Virus record (IMG/VR): IMGVR_UViG_3300042935_000982
Span: 1-38,946 of that record
Direction: 5' to 3' (one strand)
Source: a virus
Length of the DNA: 38,946 bases
Shown here: positions 9,528 to 18,219 of the stretch, piece after piece
How the letters are laid out: each line of letters starts with the position of its first letter
Numbering within the stretch: the stretch's first letter is position 1
Program-made: the position numbers and the translations under genes
Notes under the pieces: model-generated
What the model was told of the DNA's origin: nothing
Databases searched by the model: none
The model's input: the letters and a program-made list of their open reading frames with translations, nothing else

Positions 9528-10619
9528 TTATAACGCAAGAATTTTTCTACAAACTTCATCCCAGTCATATCCTCTTTGCTTCATAGAGAACTGTTCTGTT
9601 ACAAGTTCAAAGTTTTTAGTTCTTTCTTCAAGTCTTACTTTTGGATCAAGGAGCTCTGCCATATGACCAACCCATTCATCTGGAGTGTTTGCAATTCTTC
9701 CAACACCAGCATCTGCAAATAATTGATATTCTGGAAGTCCTCCAGATGATATAAAAGGAATTCCTGCTGCTGCATTTTCTAAACCTTTTAGATATGACTT
9801 TGCATGATTAAATTCAACATTTCTTAATGGAACAATTCCAACATCCATTTTTCTATATAGTTCTGGAACTCCTAGCATTGTTTTCATTGGTTCAAATGTG
9901 CAAAGCTTTTTATCAATACCTATTTGATCAGATGCTTGAGGAGCATTAATAATATTTCCAGCATGATGAAATTTTAAATGTTTTTTCTTTAAGAAATCTC
10001 CAAAGAATGGTTTTAAAGTTTCTAAATCTCCAGATCTCCAGGGAGTTGCCCCTACCCAACCGAAGACTGGAAGCCAACCTTTGTGATCTTTTCTCATCTT
10101 CCATCTTTCAATATCTATACCATTTCTAACCATAAACACTGGCTTTCCTGGATATTTCTTTTCATAGAAATCTTTTAAAAATGGGGTAGATGTTATTAAT
10201 GCATCTGCTTGTTCAATAATTGCAATATAATGATCTCTATTATTATTTGGATTTGCATCTGGATGAGTTGTTTTATAAGCAAGATTAGATTCTTCAAGAC
10301 CTTCCATATGATCATCAATATCAACAACTATCTTTTGACCAAATTCTCTTGCCTGTCTTACTTGGTCAACACATCTTTCTAGCATGATAAGCTTTAATAC
10401 AACAATATCCCAGCCGTGAATGGCTTTTTCATCTGGAATTAAAATTCCAAATCCGTGATCTGGATTAAATCCTGGAAGTCCAATTCCAGTTTCCCATCCA
10501 TGCTCCTTCAATTGCTTCATTGGTAAATAACATCTATACCAACCACAGCCATTTGGTTGTAATGGTTTTATACCAAATGTCCAGTCATAAGTTAGAAAAG
10601 CAATTGTCGGAGATGGCAT
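9528..10619 (-). CDS. Glycosyltransferase, GT-B fold (group 1-like)
   Basis: 363 residues with the two-domain layout of GT-B sugar transferases. The N-terminal half has YDWTFGIKPLQPNGCGWYR and a VVDIDD motif; the hinge region has PVFMVRNGIDIERW. The C-terminal nucleotide-sugar domain has FGWVGATPW, a VPLRN motif and KGLENAAAGIPFISS, which matches the usual donor-binding E/A-G-P pattern. It probably transfers a sugar to a virion protein, host surface glycan or DNA; the acceptor cannot be read from sequence. The ATG lies 10 nt after the holin-like gene, with only a weak GAAG upstream, so it is probably translated as part of that operon. Confidence 0.78.
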   Translation of the reverse strand: MPSPTIAFLTYDWTFGIKPLQPNGCGWYRCYLPMKQLKEHGWETGIGLPGFNPDHGFGILIPDEKAIHGWDIVVLKLIMLERCVDQVRQAREFGQKIVVDIDDHMEGLEESNLAYKTTHPDANPNNNRDHYIAIIEQADALITSTPFLKDFYEKKYPGKPVFMVRNGIDIERWKMRKDHKGWLPVFGWVGATPWRSGDLETLKPFFGDFLKKKHLKFHHAGNIINAPQASDQIGIDKKLCTFEPMKTMLGVPELYRKMDVGIVPLRNVEFNHAKSYLKGLENAAAGIPFISSGGLPEYQLFADAGVGRIANTPDEWVGHMAELLDPKVRLEERTKNFELVTEQFSMKQRGYDWDEVCRKILAL

Positions 10620-10629
10620 GGTTAAACTA

Positions 10630-10839
10630 TTACTTCGATCCTAGACCAAAAGTAGTATCTTTAGGATTGATAAACCTAAACACTACCCATGCTGCAGACG
10701 AAACTCCAGCATTTAGAATAGCTTTTACAGTATCTCCATCAAGTGAAAATACGTCTGCACCATTAGCTACAAACTGTGTAAAGATTGCAATAATAAATGC
10801 ATTTAGTGCGGATTGTAGAATTTTCTTATCTAGTACCAT
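10630..10839 (-). CDS. Putative holin
   Basis: 69 residues with two hydrophobic segments, about 10-29 (ALNAFIIAIFTQFVANGA) and 40-56 (ILNAGVSSAAWVVFRF), followed by a short INPKDTTFGLGSK tail. This size, topology and tail resemble small class II phage holins of Gram-positive phages. A holin permeabilises the inner membrane at lysis. AGGAG lies 8 nt before the ATG, and a near-consensus promoter (TTGACA, 17 nt, TATACT) lies 31-60 nt upstream, unusually strong for this window. An endolysin is not obvious next door; the amidase-like gene two genes downstream is the nearest candidate but lacks key residues. Confidence 0.65.
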   Translation of the reverse strand: MVLDKKILQSALNAFIIAIFTQFVANGADVFSLDGDTVKAILNAGVSSAAWVVFRFINPKDTTFGLGSK

Positions 10840-10870
10840 GTTAATTCTCCTGTCTATAGTACTTAATAAA

Positions 10871-10899
10871 AGTATATATTAAAAACAATGAATTGTCAA
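10871..10899 (-). promoter_or_regulatory. Sigma-70-type promoter for holin-like gene
   Basis: Reading leftward, TTGACA (10899-10894), a 17-nt spacer and TATACT (10876-10871) form a near-perfect vegetative promoter in the gap before the holin-like gene. The predicted start is about 25 nt before the holin ATG. Confidence 0.75.
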
Positions 10900-10901
10900 C
10901 A

Positions 10902-11123
10902 TTACCAAAGTTCTGTCATTAATGATTTTAATTCTTCTTTTGTTATACCAAGTGCCTCTAGTTTATTTTTAGCAGACTCTTTTCTTGCGTGAGCTTCTTC
11001 ACAAGAATCAAGTGTTGGAGAAAATCTTACTCCAATTTTTTCTTTATTTTCATAAACTTCCCAAAAGTGCATTGGTGGGAAACATTCTGTTTCATAACCT
11101 ATATATTTAAAAGTTCTTGCCAT
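10902..11123 (-). CDS. Hypothetical protein
   Basis: 73 residues, charged and soluble, not recognised. It begins MARTFKYIGYETECFPP and ends in a helix (AKNKLEALGITKEELKSLMTELW). TAGGAG lies 7 nt before the ATG. It starts 9 nt after the tail-collar gene stop and so is probably the last gene of that tail-fibre operon, just before the holin promoter. Its position suggests a small tail-fibre assembly or accessory protein, but nothing in the sequence proves this. Confidence 0.6.
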   Translation of the reverse strand: MARTFKYIGYETECFPPMHFWEVYENKEKIGVRFSPTLDSCEEAHARKESAKNKLEALGITKEELKSLMTELW

Positions 11124-11132
11124 TTTTTTCTC

Positions 11133-12542
11133 CTAGTGTTTAATAATATAGTTTAAAGCCATATAAGGCTGTAGATTTGATGGGGAATCTGAAGCTGGAT
11201 TCGTGTGTGTGTGACTTCCACCTTCACCACCAGTAGTATTAAATGCTGCAATATCTACAGTATGAGCATGATTATTTGTTCCATGATAATGTGCTGCACC
11301 AGTGCTACTGGTTGTTGTAGTTGGTGGATTGTAATTATGAGTGTGAGCGTTTCTGGCAAGAGTATACCCAGTTCCAGAAAGGGCGACAAAACCTATATTT
11401 GAATTGGATGCACCAGTACCTTCTTCACCAATATTTAAAGTATGATCATGATTTACATCAGCATTTCCAGTATTTGGAGCAGCATTATTAGTTCCAGTAT
11501 TGGGAGGATCAATTGAGTGGTTATGAGCAGTGCTTGCACTTGCACTATTTGAAGCTGCATGTTGATGTGTCATTGAGCCACCAGTTTCACCACGAGTATC
11601 AAACTGTGTTTGAGCACCATCTATTCCAACTACGACTCTTCCTTTTAAGTTTGGAACATTAAAGTTTGCACCAGATCCGCCAAAAGTATATCCCACGGTT
11701 GAAAAAAGATTTGCATAAGTAGTTGTTGAATATGAACCTCCGTCACAAATTAGCCATCCAGTTGGGGCAACTGAAGCAGAGTGTATTGAAATCATTCCAG
11801 TTGGAGTATTTGTGTTTATTTGAGTTTGAATGCTAGAAGTAACTCCATCTACATAGTTAAGTTCTGCTGTACTAGCAGTTACACCATCAAGTATATTAAG
11901 TTCAGCAGTAGTAGAAGTTACACCGTCAAGAATATTTAATTCTGCTGTTGTTGAAGTTACTCCATCTAGGATATTTATCTCTGCAGTACTAGAAGTAACA
12001 CCATCCATAATATTTAATTCAGCAGTAGATGCAGTAATACCGTCTATAACATTAAGTTCTGTTGATGTAACAGTAAGTGCAACTCCACCATTAATTGTTC
12101 CTCCAGTAATTACTGGACTAGTTAAAGTTTTACCTGTTAGAGTTTCAGTACCAGCAATTGTTGCAAAGTTTGCATCAGAAAGTGCTGTATTAAATTGTGC
12201 AAGAGTACCAGTTAATGTATTACTAGTTAAATTAATAGTTTTATTTGTAATAGTTTGAACTGTTCCAGTTCCAACAACTGATTGTCCTGCACCAGTACCA
12301 TGAACGTCTGAAGTAGCTCCAGTATGACCAGAAATATCTGAATCATTTGCAGTAATTCGGGCATCAAAATCTACAAGATTTGCATGAAGACTTACATCTC
12401 CAGTTGCATTTCCATCTTCTGAATTTCCATAATAAAATAGTTCAAATGCATTTTGAATATCTGCAGAATCTGATAGTTCTGGAACATATGTATCAAATGC
12501 ATTACTATCAAACCCTTTTGTAATACTAATTTTTTCTGCCAT
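11133..12542 (-). CDS. Tail fibre with tandem repeats and tail-collar domain
   Basis: 469 residues. The N-terminal region is fibre-like ([23 protein letters not shown]). From about residue 160 come six 13-residue repeats of the form [13 protein letters not shown] phage tail-collar domain follows ([22 protein letters not shown], then [12 protein letters not shown]). The last 130 residues carry seven HxH motifs (HQH, HNH, HDH, HTH, HYH, HAH, HTH). In T4 long and short fibres such motifs bind metal along the trimer axis; I infer the same here. It ends ALNYIIKH, like its three paralogues at 16103-18219. The ATG follows the preceding stop by one base. Confidence 0.82.
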   Translation of the reverse strand: MAEKISITKGFDSNAFDTYVPELSDSADIQNAFELFYYGNSEDGNATGDVSLHANLVDFDARITANDSDISGHTGATSDVHGTGAGQSVVGTGTVQTITNKTINLTSNTLTGTLAQFNTALSDANFATIAGTETLTGKTLTSPVITGGTINGGVALTVTSTELNVIDGITASTAELNIMDGVTSSTAEINILDGVTSTTAELNILDGVTSTTAELNILDGVTASTAELNYVDGVTSSIQTQINTNTPTGMISIHSASVAPTGWLICDGGSYSTTTYANLFSTVGYTFGGSGANFNVPNLKGRVVVGIDGAQTQFDTRGETGGSMTHQHAASNSASASTAHNHSIDPPNTGTNNAAPNTGNADVNHDHTLNIGEEGTGASNSNIGFVALSGTGYTLARNAHTHNYNPPTTTTSSTGAAHYHGTNNHAHTVDIAAFNTTGGEGGSHTHTNPASDSPSNLQPYMALNYIIKH

Positions 12543-12543
12543 T

Positions 12544-13140
12544 TTATGCACCTACTCCAGCAGTTAAATAAAGATTTACAGTAGTTGCAGATGCTGAAAT
12601 AAAAGATATAGATCCTGAAGAAAGTTCTGCACCTTTTAATTCTGCAATAAAAGTTTTAACAGCAGGGTCTCCAACATTTACAATATCTTTATTTGAAATA
12701 GATATAAAAGCTGGATTATTTAATTCTGCCGTTGCTTGAATAAGAATTGAGTTTGGATCTAGACCTTCTGGGGCACTAGAATAAAAATCTGCTAGGGGTA
12801 TTGAAATAGATCCAGTTCCAGATGTAAAATTAACTAGTTTTTGAATACTATGAGATATTGGTTGAAATTTTAATACAGCTTGCCAAATAGTTCCACCAGG
12901 AACAGCATTTAGTTTATAAATAACCCCATAATTTCCACCAAGTAGTCTATTTATATAAAGATCATTTACTTTTGCATCTACAAGACTTGCTACATTTGCT
13001 GCTGCTGTAGGAAGACCAACACCAGAATAGAATTGCGAACCTGCTTCTCCTTGTGGACCAATGTCAACACTTACAGATATTGAAGAAGGTGGTCCAACTA
13101 CAACCAGTTCATCATTAGATATGATTGTATCTATTGCCAT
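12544..13140 (-). CDS. Small tail/baseplate-like protein with GPQG motif
   Basis: 198 residues, beta-rich. Near residue 28 is a short collagen-like IGPQGEAGSQF followed by a linker, as in many phage fibre adaptors. The rest is a Ser/Ala-rich beta domain. Its order and motif match the protein at 23918-24364, and each is preceded by a paralogous partner gene (13142 and 24364), so the pair appears duplicated. It begins one base after the previous stop, suggesting translational coupling. I infer it links a fibre to the tail. Confidence 0.6.
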   Translation of the reverse strand: MAIDTIISNDELVVVGPPSSISVSVDIGPQGEAGSQFYSGVGLPTAAANVASLVDAKVNDLYINRLLGGNYGVIYKLNAVPGGTIWQAVLKFQPISHSIQKLVNFTSGTGSISIPLADFYSSAPEGLDPNSILIQATAELNNPAFISISNKDIVNVGDPAVKTFIAELKGAELSSGSISFISASATTVNLYLTAGVGA

Positions 13141-13141
13141 A

Positions 13142-13519
13142 TTAAGTTACCGCCACATCTTGTGTAACACTTATTGTTCCAGTTAAAAGTGTAAATACTT
13201 TTCCATAAGATGTTGACAATGGATTTGTATTTTCAATTTGAATATCATATAGGTATGTTGGATTTGTTAGTTGCCTTCCACCATCTGGAAGAATCATACA
13301 AGAAACGTGGTCTCCATCTACGACAGTTGCAGATGCACTGGTTATGTCAAGAGAATCTATAACAGATGCAGATGCCCCTCTAGATTCAGCAACTACAAAC
13401 AATGGGCTATAGTCAGTAAGGTCGTCAAATACTCCACCAGCAGAATTTTTTGGGTATATAAAAAACTCAAAAGTGTCACCAGCATAGTAGCTAAAGTTAT
13501 ATGTACCTGGAAATGCCAT
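13142..13519 (-). CDS. Small beta-sandwich baseplate-like protein
   Basis: 125 residues starting MAFPGTYNFSYYAGDTFEFFIYPKN. The opening 'G-T-F' strand, the LTDYSPLFVVAESRG strand and the late YLYDIQI strand match the plan of the protein at 24364-24708 (GSTFRRTLTYTLDN, LSGYTSRLQVRQ, HVYDLEIV). Such domains occur at the base of receptor-binding proteins in phages of Gram-positive hosts; a BppU-N-like role is an inference. AAGGTG precedes the ATG, and an extended -10 (TGG TATAAT, 13538-13546) starts this operon. Confidence 0.6.
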   Translation of the reverse strand: MAFPGTYNFSYYAGDTFEFFIYPKNSAGGVFDDLTDYSPLFVVAESRGASASVIDSLDITSASATVVDGDHVSCMILPDGGRQLTNPTYLYDIQIENTNPLSTSYGKVFTLLTGTISVTQDVAVT

Positions 13520-13537
13520 AGTTAATCACCTTAAATT

Positions 13538-13546
13538 ATTATACCA
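13538..13546 (-). promoter_or_regulatory. Extended -10 promoter, TGG TATAAT
   Basis: A perfect TATAAT with an upstream TG lies 18 nt before the ATG at 13519, in the 55-nt gap after the gene ending at 13575. The same TGn TATAAT form occurs before 25959 and 27405. Confidence 0.6.
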
Positions 13547-13574
13547 TGTTAGTTATTATTTGAAAAAAATCATA

Positions 13575-14288
13575 CTACAAATACTGCTTTTTTTTCCAAA
13601 TATTTTTCTTATACCATCCAATTATCATACTTCTTGGAACCCATAAAGGGACTCTGCTATCTGATTGATCAACTATTTCAGACTTCCAATTTTCTCTTTT
13701 AAATGGTATAAGCTGAATTATTGGAGTTCCTTTTTTTATAATACCTTCAAACCCCTCTTTTATTGCAAAAGGAATAGCTCCAGCCCCCAACCCTCCATCA
13801 GCGTCAACTACTCCAGATGAGCTAATAAAAGGAAGTTCATAATGATTTAGCGGATGAGTAACTAATAGGCTATATCCCTTTGGAACTACAACTCCAATTT
13901 CAAACTTCCATGCCTGAAAAAATTTTGTAAATCCAGGAACCAATGGAATTGAGTCAACTAACTCTAATGACCTTAGTGTTAATGGTGGAACTGGCGATGA
14001 CCAGGAAAAGTCTGGAAACCCATCTAGCTGTTTCACTATAATGTCACATGGAAGTTCTAAAATGTAACCTGCTTCAAATGCATCTATAAATGGAATACAA
14101 CCTTTTATCCCCACATTTGTTGAATTGGCTGTAACAACTTTTAAAGATTGTCCACCTAATGTTATTTTTGAATCAAAGTACCATTCTGGAATTTTATCTT
14201 TGGCTGGGACTGGAGTTCCTATATAATCAACTTGACTGCCAAAATCTTTGCTCTTCCAGAATAGAATTTTATTTTCTTTGCCAATCAC
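13575..14288 (-). CDS. Conserved protein, DUF6065-like (copy 2)
   Basis: 237 residues. It is paralogous to the gene at 15386-16087: both share IPEWY near residue 35, a CIPFIDAFEAGY/CMPIFDMMTAGY block, PxGYSxxxxHP, LPF, a V-D segment and a C-terminal GTPIIQLIPFKRENWKS. I think this is the DUF6065 type, whose function I do not know. It starts with GTG, supported by AGAAGGA 9 nt upstream; the adjacent gene stops 3 nt earlier. The two copies flank a glycosyltransferase and a small helical protein, so the four genes may form one unit. Confidence 0.6.
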   Translation of the reverse strand: MIGKENKILFWKSKDFGSQVDYIGTPVPAKDKIPEWYFDSKITLGGQSLKVVTANSTNVGIKGCIPFIDAFEAGYILELPCDIIVKQLDGFPDFSWSSPVPPLTLRSLELVDSIPLVPGFTKFFQAWKFEIGVVVPKGYSLLVTHPLNHYELPFISSSGVVDADGGLGAGAIPFAIKEGFEGIIKKGTPIIQLIPFKRENWKSEIVDQSDSRVPLWVPRSMIIGWYKKNIWKKKQYL

Positions 14289-14290
14289 TA

Positions 14291-14920
14291 TTATTTATCC
14301 TTCTGTTTTAAATAATCTTTAAAATTTCCTTTAAATACTGAACTTCCTATATGATATGGATTAATTGTTGTATCTATAAATACTTTTCCTCCAAGACTTT
14401 TCCACTTTTTACAAAATGAAAAATCTTCAGACAATATTTGATCATCAACAACCATAACTTCAAATGCCATAGCATCATTTCCAGAATTGTATTTTTTACT
14501 AATGCTAAACACTTCTTTAGCAACTTTTTTAGATATTTTTAAAAACCCAGTGCCAACATAGTCTACTTCCATAATGTCTTCATCAGTATGTTTTTCAAAA
14601 CTTACATTGTATCTATTTTCTGTTTTAAGCATTACTGGTGCTCCAATAAAATCTTTATCAGAGTTTACTAGTTTTACTAAATCCTCTGGTTCCCAGGCTT
14701 GGTCTGAATCAATTAGTATAAGGTCCTCATAGTCAGAATTTATAAAAATAGACAGAAGCCTATTTCGAGCCAATTCTAGGATAGGTTCGTCAACTATTAT
14801 GTCCAAGTAGCAATCTATATTGTTCTTATTTAAAAAAATTTGACTTTTAAATATAGAAGATAGGTAGTACGCACTAACCATTGCATTACTTGAAACTGTT
14901 CCTATAAATATTTTTTTCAT
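14291..14920 (-). CDS. Glycosyltransferase, GT-A fold
   Basis: 209 residues starting MKKIFIGTVSSNAMVSAYY. The motif LILIDSDQAWEPEDLVKLV supplies a DSD (DxD) site for metal and nucleotide-sugar binding, followed by a VGTGFLKISK segment and VVDDQILSEDFSFCKKW, which resembles the late acidic motif of GT-A enzymes that modify glycans at surfaces. Acceptor unknown. The ATG at 14920 follows the preceding stop (TAA A ATG), so translation is coupled. It sits between the two DUF6065-like genes inside the fibre region, which suggests modification of fibres or of the host surface. Confidence 0.7.
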   Translation of the reverse strand: MKKIFIGTVSSNAMVSAYYLSSIFKSQIFLNKNNIDCYLDIIVDEPILELARNRLLSIFINSDYEDLILIDSDQAWEPEDLVKLVNSDKDFIGAPVMLKTENRYNVSFEKHTDEDIMEVDYVGTGFLKISKKVAKEVFSISKKYNSGNDAMAFEVMVVDDQILSEDFSFCKKWKSLGGKVFIDTTINPYHIGSSVFKGNFKDYLKQKDK

Positions 14921-14921
14921 T

Positions 14922-15389
14922 TTATCTATTAATCGCTGTATTGTAATTAATTTCCCATTCATAGTCTCCAAGACCGTGAATTCTTTGATACCTTCTTAGT
15001 GCAATTATGCTATCAATAATTCCTTTTCTATAATCGTCACTCATTTTTTCTCCTCTATACCTTCCAGTTGTAGCTAAGTCCAAAAGGTCGTATAGTGGGG
15101 AGTATACGTTATCAAAATTAAATATAGAATTTATAAATTTTGAGTCAATAGGAAATTCTTTACCTGCTTCTTTTAGCTGTTTTAAGCATTCTATTGCCAT
15201 ATCCATAGTTTCAGCATTTGGAGTTGTATTCATATAATTCATCATTGTTGTAAATAAAAGCAAAATAGTAATTTCATCTTCACTTAGATATTTTTTTTGT
15301 AATTCTTTATTTATTTTTAAGATTAAATGATGATCTTCTTTTTCAGTTGTTACTATTTCATTAACATACTTTTCTATATTTTCTTTCAT
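14922..15389 (-). CDS. Hypothetical helical protein
   Basis: 155 residues, mostly helical and charged, not recognised. It contains KINKELQKKYLSEDEITILL and a GRYRGEKMSDDYRKGIIDSI segment. I chose the second ATG (15389) because it overlaps the previous stop as ATGA and has AAGGTATGGGA just upstream; an ATG two codons earlier is possible. It is coupled to both neighbours in the cluster 16087-13575. Confidence 0.55.
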   Translation of the reverse strand: MKENIEKYVNEIVTTEKEDHHLILKINKELQKKYLSEDEITILLLFTTMMNYMNTTPNAETMDMAIECLKQLKEAGKEFPIDSKFINSIFNFDNVYSPLYDLLDLATTGRYRGEKMSDDYRKGIIDSIIALRRYQRIHGLGDYEWEINYNTAINR

Positions 15390-16087
15390 TCCCATACCTT
15401 TTTTGTTCTATAAAATGTTTTATATCTATTGCCTATCTTTTTTTTAGCAAATTGAAATAAATCATTTTGACTTACAGTAGAAAAAGAAAAATTAGATTTC
15501 CAATTTTCTCTTTTAAAAGGTATAACTTGAACAATTGGAGTTCCATATGGGATTAAACCAGTAAATCCCTCTTTAATAAAGAATGGAAAATTAACCATAA
15601 TCGGATGCTTGTCTGTATCTACAATTGCTGGCAATGTATAAAAAGGTAAATCTGGTCTATATGTTGGATGAATAAACATTGTTGAATATCCTGGTGGTGT
15701 CTTTATAATCCAAGGTTGAATAAATTTTAAAGCTATATCTTTTCTATATCCGTCTGGAGCATCGTATTCACTAAATTGAACTTTTCCATGGGACTCTATT
15801 GCTGTAAGCAAGTCTGTACTCCATTTAATTTCTCCATCTGGCTCAAAGTAAATGTCAGATGGCAATGTAATTGTATATCCAGCAGTCATCATGTCAAAGA
15901 TTGGCATACAAGCTTTTAAAGTATGATCTGGATTTCCATTATTTCCAACAGAAAACTTTTCACCTGTAAATTTACTTTGTTTTTTATACCATTCTGGAAT
16001 AAGGCTAGATGTTTTTTGAGGCTTATCAAAAACTTCCGAACTTATTTTGTTTACAGCTATAAATTGAATTTCTTTGCTTTTTCTCAC
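15386..16087 (-). CDS. Conserved protein, DUF6065-like (copy 1)
   Basis: 233 residues with the same block order as the copy at 13575: LIPEWYKKQ, CMPIFDMMTAGYTITLPSD, PPGYSTMFIHPTYRPDLPF, IVDTDKHPIMVNFPFFIKEGF and GTPIVQVIPFKRENWKS. The His-Pro and Asp residues are conserved and could form a binding site, but I know no activity. It begins with GTG with only GGTAA upstream. The two copies are clearly diverged, so the duplication is not recent. Confidence 0.6.
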   Translation of the reverse strand: MRKSKEIQFIAVNKISSEVFDKPQKTSSLIPEWYKKQSKFTGEKFSVGNNGNPDHTLKACMPIFDMMTAGYTITLPSDIYFEPDGEIKWSTDLLTAIESHGKVQFSEYDAPDGYRKDIALKFIQPWIIKTPPGYSTMFIHPTYRPDLPFYTLPAIVDTDKHPIMVNFPFFIKEGFTGLIPYGTPIVQVIPFKRENWKSNFSFSTVSQNDLFQFAKKKIGNRYKTFYRTKKVWE

Positions 16088-16102
16088 TATATTACCAATC
16101 TA

Positions 16103-16891
16103 TTAAATCTTAATGAAGTATAACACATTTACATAAGGAATGTCAATGCCAGAAGAGACTGCGGTGGTGGTATTGCTACTAGCAATAGAGTGAGTATGTG
16201 TTGGCTCTGTATGTGATGAACTTCCCTGAAGAGATCTACCACCATGTGCATGACTTACAGAGTTTTCTGAACTATTTGTTGCAACATTGGAAGAGTTTGA
16301 AGTATGTGTATGTGCTGCTCCAGCAGCAGTGCCAGTTCCATCAGATTTTGTAAGAGTAGTACCTGCTCCTCCACCTGTTGTAAATGCAGCAACATTAAAA
16401 TTAGCATAGTGACTATGATTTGCACTCACTGAGCTTGCAAAGCTTCCAGAAAATGTATTATGACTATGTGTTCCAGCCGTAACATTTGTTGTTAAGTTTG
16501 TAGCATTCATGCCGCTAACTGTGTGACTATGTGTTACTGCATTTGTTGTATTTGCACTAAAAGATGGAGTGTATATACTTGAAACTGCGGTAGGCTGACC
16601 ATAAATATATCTTCTAGATGTTCTTAAATCTGGTACTTTAAAGTTTGTATTATTTGTTCCACCGTATATATTTCCTATTACATTATAAAGAGCTTGATAC
16701 TGAGGATATGTTGAGGCATTTAACACCCTTCCGTCACAAGGAATATATCCAAAAGATATACACTGTAAGTCTGTTGAATAGCTTGTTAGTAGGCTTGCAG
16801 CAGAAGCCTTCATCATTAATGCCCCACTTGGAATTTTATTATTTAAAGAAGATGAAGCATCTATTCCTTCTTTTACATTTAAATTTACCAT
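16103..16891 (-). CDS. Tail-collar protein with HxH repeats (paralogue 3)
   Basis: 262 residues. The first 100 residues hold a tail-collar/microcystin-dependent type domain: FGYIPCDGRVLNASTYPQYQAL, then TNFKVPDLRTSRRYIYG. The rest is Ser/Thr/Asn/Gly-rich with six HxH motifs (HSH three times, HTH twice, HAH once), typical of a metal-knitted trimeric fibre tip. It ends VNVLYFIKI. It overlaps the stop of the preceding paralogue by 7 nt. A role in host recognition is inferred. Confidence 0.75.
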   Translation of the reverse strand: MVNLNVKEGIDASSSLNNKIPSGALMMKASAASLLTSYSTDLQCISFGYIPCDGRVLNASTYPQYQALYNVIGNIYGGTNNTNFKVPDLRTSRRYIYGQPTAVSSIYTPSFSANTTNAVTHSHTVSGMNATNLTTNVTAGTHSHNTFSGSFASSVSANHSHYANFNVAAFTTGGGAGTTLTKSDGTGTAAGAAHTHTSNSSNVATNSSENSVSHAHGGRSLQGSSSHTEPTHTHSIASSNTTTAVSSGIDIPYVNVLYFIKI

Positions 16892-17571
16892 TTTATATAA
16901 TACCTCATAGAAATTACATTGTCTGGAATGTAGGAGTCAGAAACAGCATTAGTTACCAAAGTTGCTGAGTGTGCATGGCTTGATGCTGCAGAAGACACAT
17001 TCATATTCATTGTATGACCATGATCGTGTTGTGCTGTATCTAGTCCTGCAGATGACCCCCAAGAGTGAGTGTGTCCATAGATTGCTAGATTTGTTCCTTG
17101 TCCAGAACCATTACTTCTATTTGCTAGAGTACTTGAAACATTTATTCCAACACCTGGTGCTGACATATTATGATTATGAGCTTCTGTAGCGTTTTGACTA
17201 TTGCTTGAAACTGTATGAGTGTGAGCAGCAGTTGTATAAGAACCTGCTAAAACTGCAGAAGAAGTTGCAGTATGAGTATGAGAACTTGATCCGCCATAGG
17301 AAATATCATTTCCAACTGTACCGCAAGGAAAGATCCAACTAGCTTGAGCATTTAAATTTGGCAACTTGCAAACAAGACCAGCAGCATCATAGTAAGTTCC
17401 TAATACTGAAAATAAAGATGGATATGCCACTTGTGTAATTGTTGAACCATCACAAGATAAAAAACCAGTTGGAGTAGAACTTGAATTTAACATTATAATA
17501 TCACCTGGAGAATATAAAAATCCTCCAGAGCCATCTATACTAACCCCTTCTGCTACTTTTAAATTTGTCAT
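16885..17571 (-). CDS. Tail-collar protein with HxH repeats (paralogue 2)
   Basis: 228 residues: N-terminal MTNLKVAEGVSIDGSGG, then a collar domain (STPTGFLSCDGSTITQVAYPSLFSVL, CKLPNLNA), then a fibre tip with HTH, HNH, HTH, HDHGH and HAH motifs and the end MRYYIKW. The N-terminal MxNLKVxEG block is shared with the paralogues on both sides, so the three probably attach to the tail in the same way and arose by tandem duplication. Starts 6 nt after the previous stop. Confidence 0.75.
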   Translation of the reverse strand: MTNLKVAEGVSIDGSGGFLYSPGDIIMLNSSSTPTGFLSCDGSTITQVAYPSLFSVLGTYYDAAGLVCKLPNLNAQASWIFPCGTVGNDISYGGSSSHTHTATSSAVLAGSYTTAAHTHTVSSNSQNATEAHNHNMSAPGVGINVSSTLANRSNGSGQGTNLAIYGHTHSWGSSAGLDTAQHDHGHTMNMNVSSAASSHAHSATLVTNAVSDSYIPDNVISMRYYIKW

Positions 17572-17577
17572 ATCTAA

Positions 17578-18219
17578 TTATACCTTCATGATAAAATTTA
17601 CATAAAAAATTGATGGGAGGGCTGTGTGAGATACATTTGAAGTTGGAGATGTAGGAGTTGCAGGTGTTGGATGAGAATGGGTATTCCCACTTGTTCCATC
17701 TATAGTGGCTCCAGTTTGTGCATTATGCGTGTGTCCTGCATTTGCATTTCCAGTTCCAATACCAGTATTCCCACTAGTGGTCCCACCATGAGTGTGATTT
17801 CTTCCAATAACATTAGCCTGTGTTCCATTTGATCTATTTGCAGGTCCTGAATCTCCCCAAGCATTTACATTTATGCCAGCATTTCCACCGTGGCTATGAG
17901 CAGAATTGTTTGCACTTTGACCAAAAGTTCCAGTGGTTGCTGTATCTGAAACTGTTGCAGTATTAAAATTTCCAAGAGCATGAGCAAAAGAATGACTATG
18001 TATTTGATTGCTACCAACTGAAATATTAGATATTCCACCTGAAATTTTTCCTATTAAATTAGGAGTTCCATTTGTTCCATCACATAATACCCATCCAGAT
18101 GGTATTTTGTTAGATGGTCCTGCAAATGGTAGTATATGTCCTGTTACTGGTAATACATTTATAAATGAAGTACTTCCACTTTGAATAGTTAAATTTTCTT
18201 TTAATTTTAAATTAGCCAT
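17578..18219 (-). CDS. Tail-collar protein with HxH repeats (paralogue 1)
   Basis: 213 residues. N-terminus MANLKLKENLTIQSG, a short collar domain (NKIPSGWVLCDGTNGTPNLIGKISGG), then five HxH motifs (HSH, HSH, HTH, HTH, HSH) and the end FYVNFIMKV. The collar domain is shorter than in the other three paralogues, lacking the tyrosine-rich loop between CDG and PNL. The start overlaps the stop of the 1390-residue fibre gene by one base, so the products are probably made together. Confidence 0.75.
   Translation of the reverse strand: MANLKLKENLTIQSGSTSFINVLPVTGHILPFAGPSNKIPSGWVLCDGTNGTPNLIGKISGGISNISVGSNQIHSHSFAHALGNFNTATVSDTATTGTFGQSANNSAHSHGGNAGINVNAWGDSGPANRSNGTQANVIGRNHTHGGTTSGNTGIGTGNANAGHTHNAQTGATIDGTSGNTHSHPTPATPTSPTSNVSHTALPSIFYVNFIMKV

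Noticed and set aside
11830-12080. Regularly spaced short repeats resembling a CRISPR array
   Set aside because: They are in frame and encode [12 protein letters not shown] units of a tail fibre; there are no unique spacers of constant length and no cas genes.
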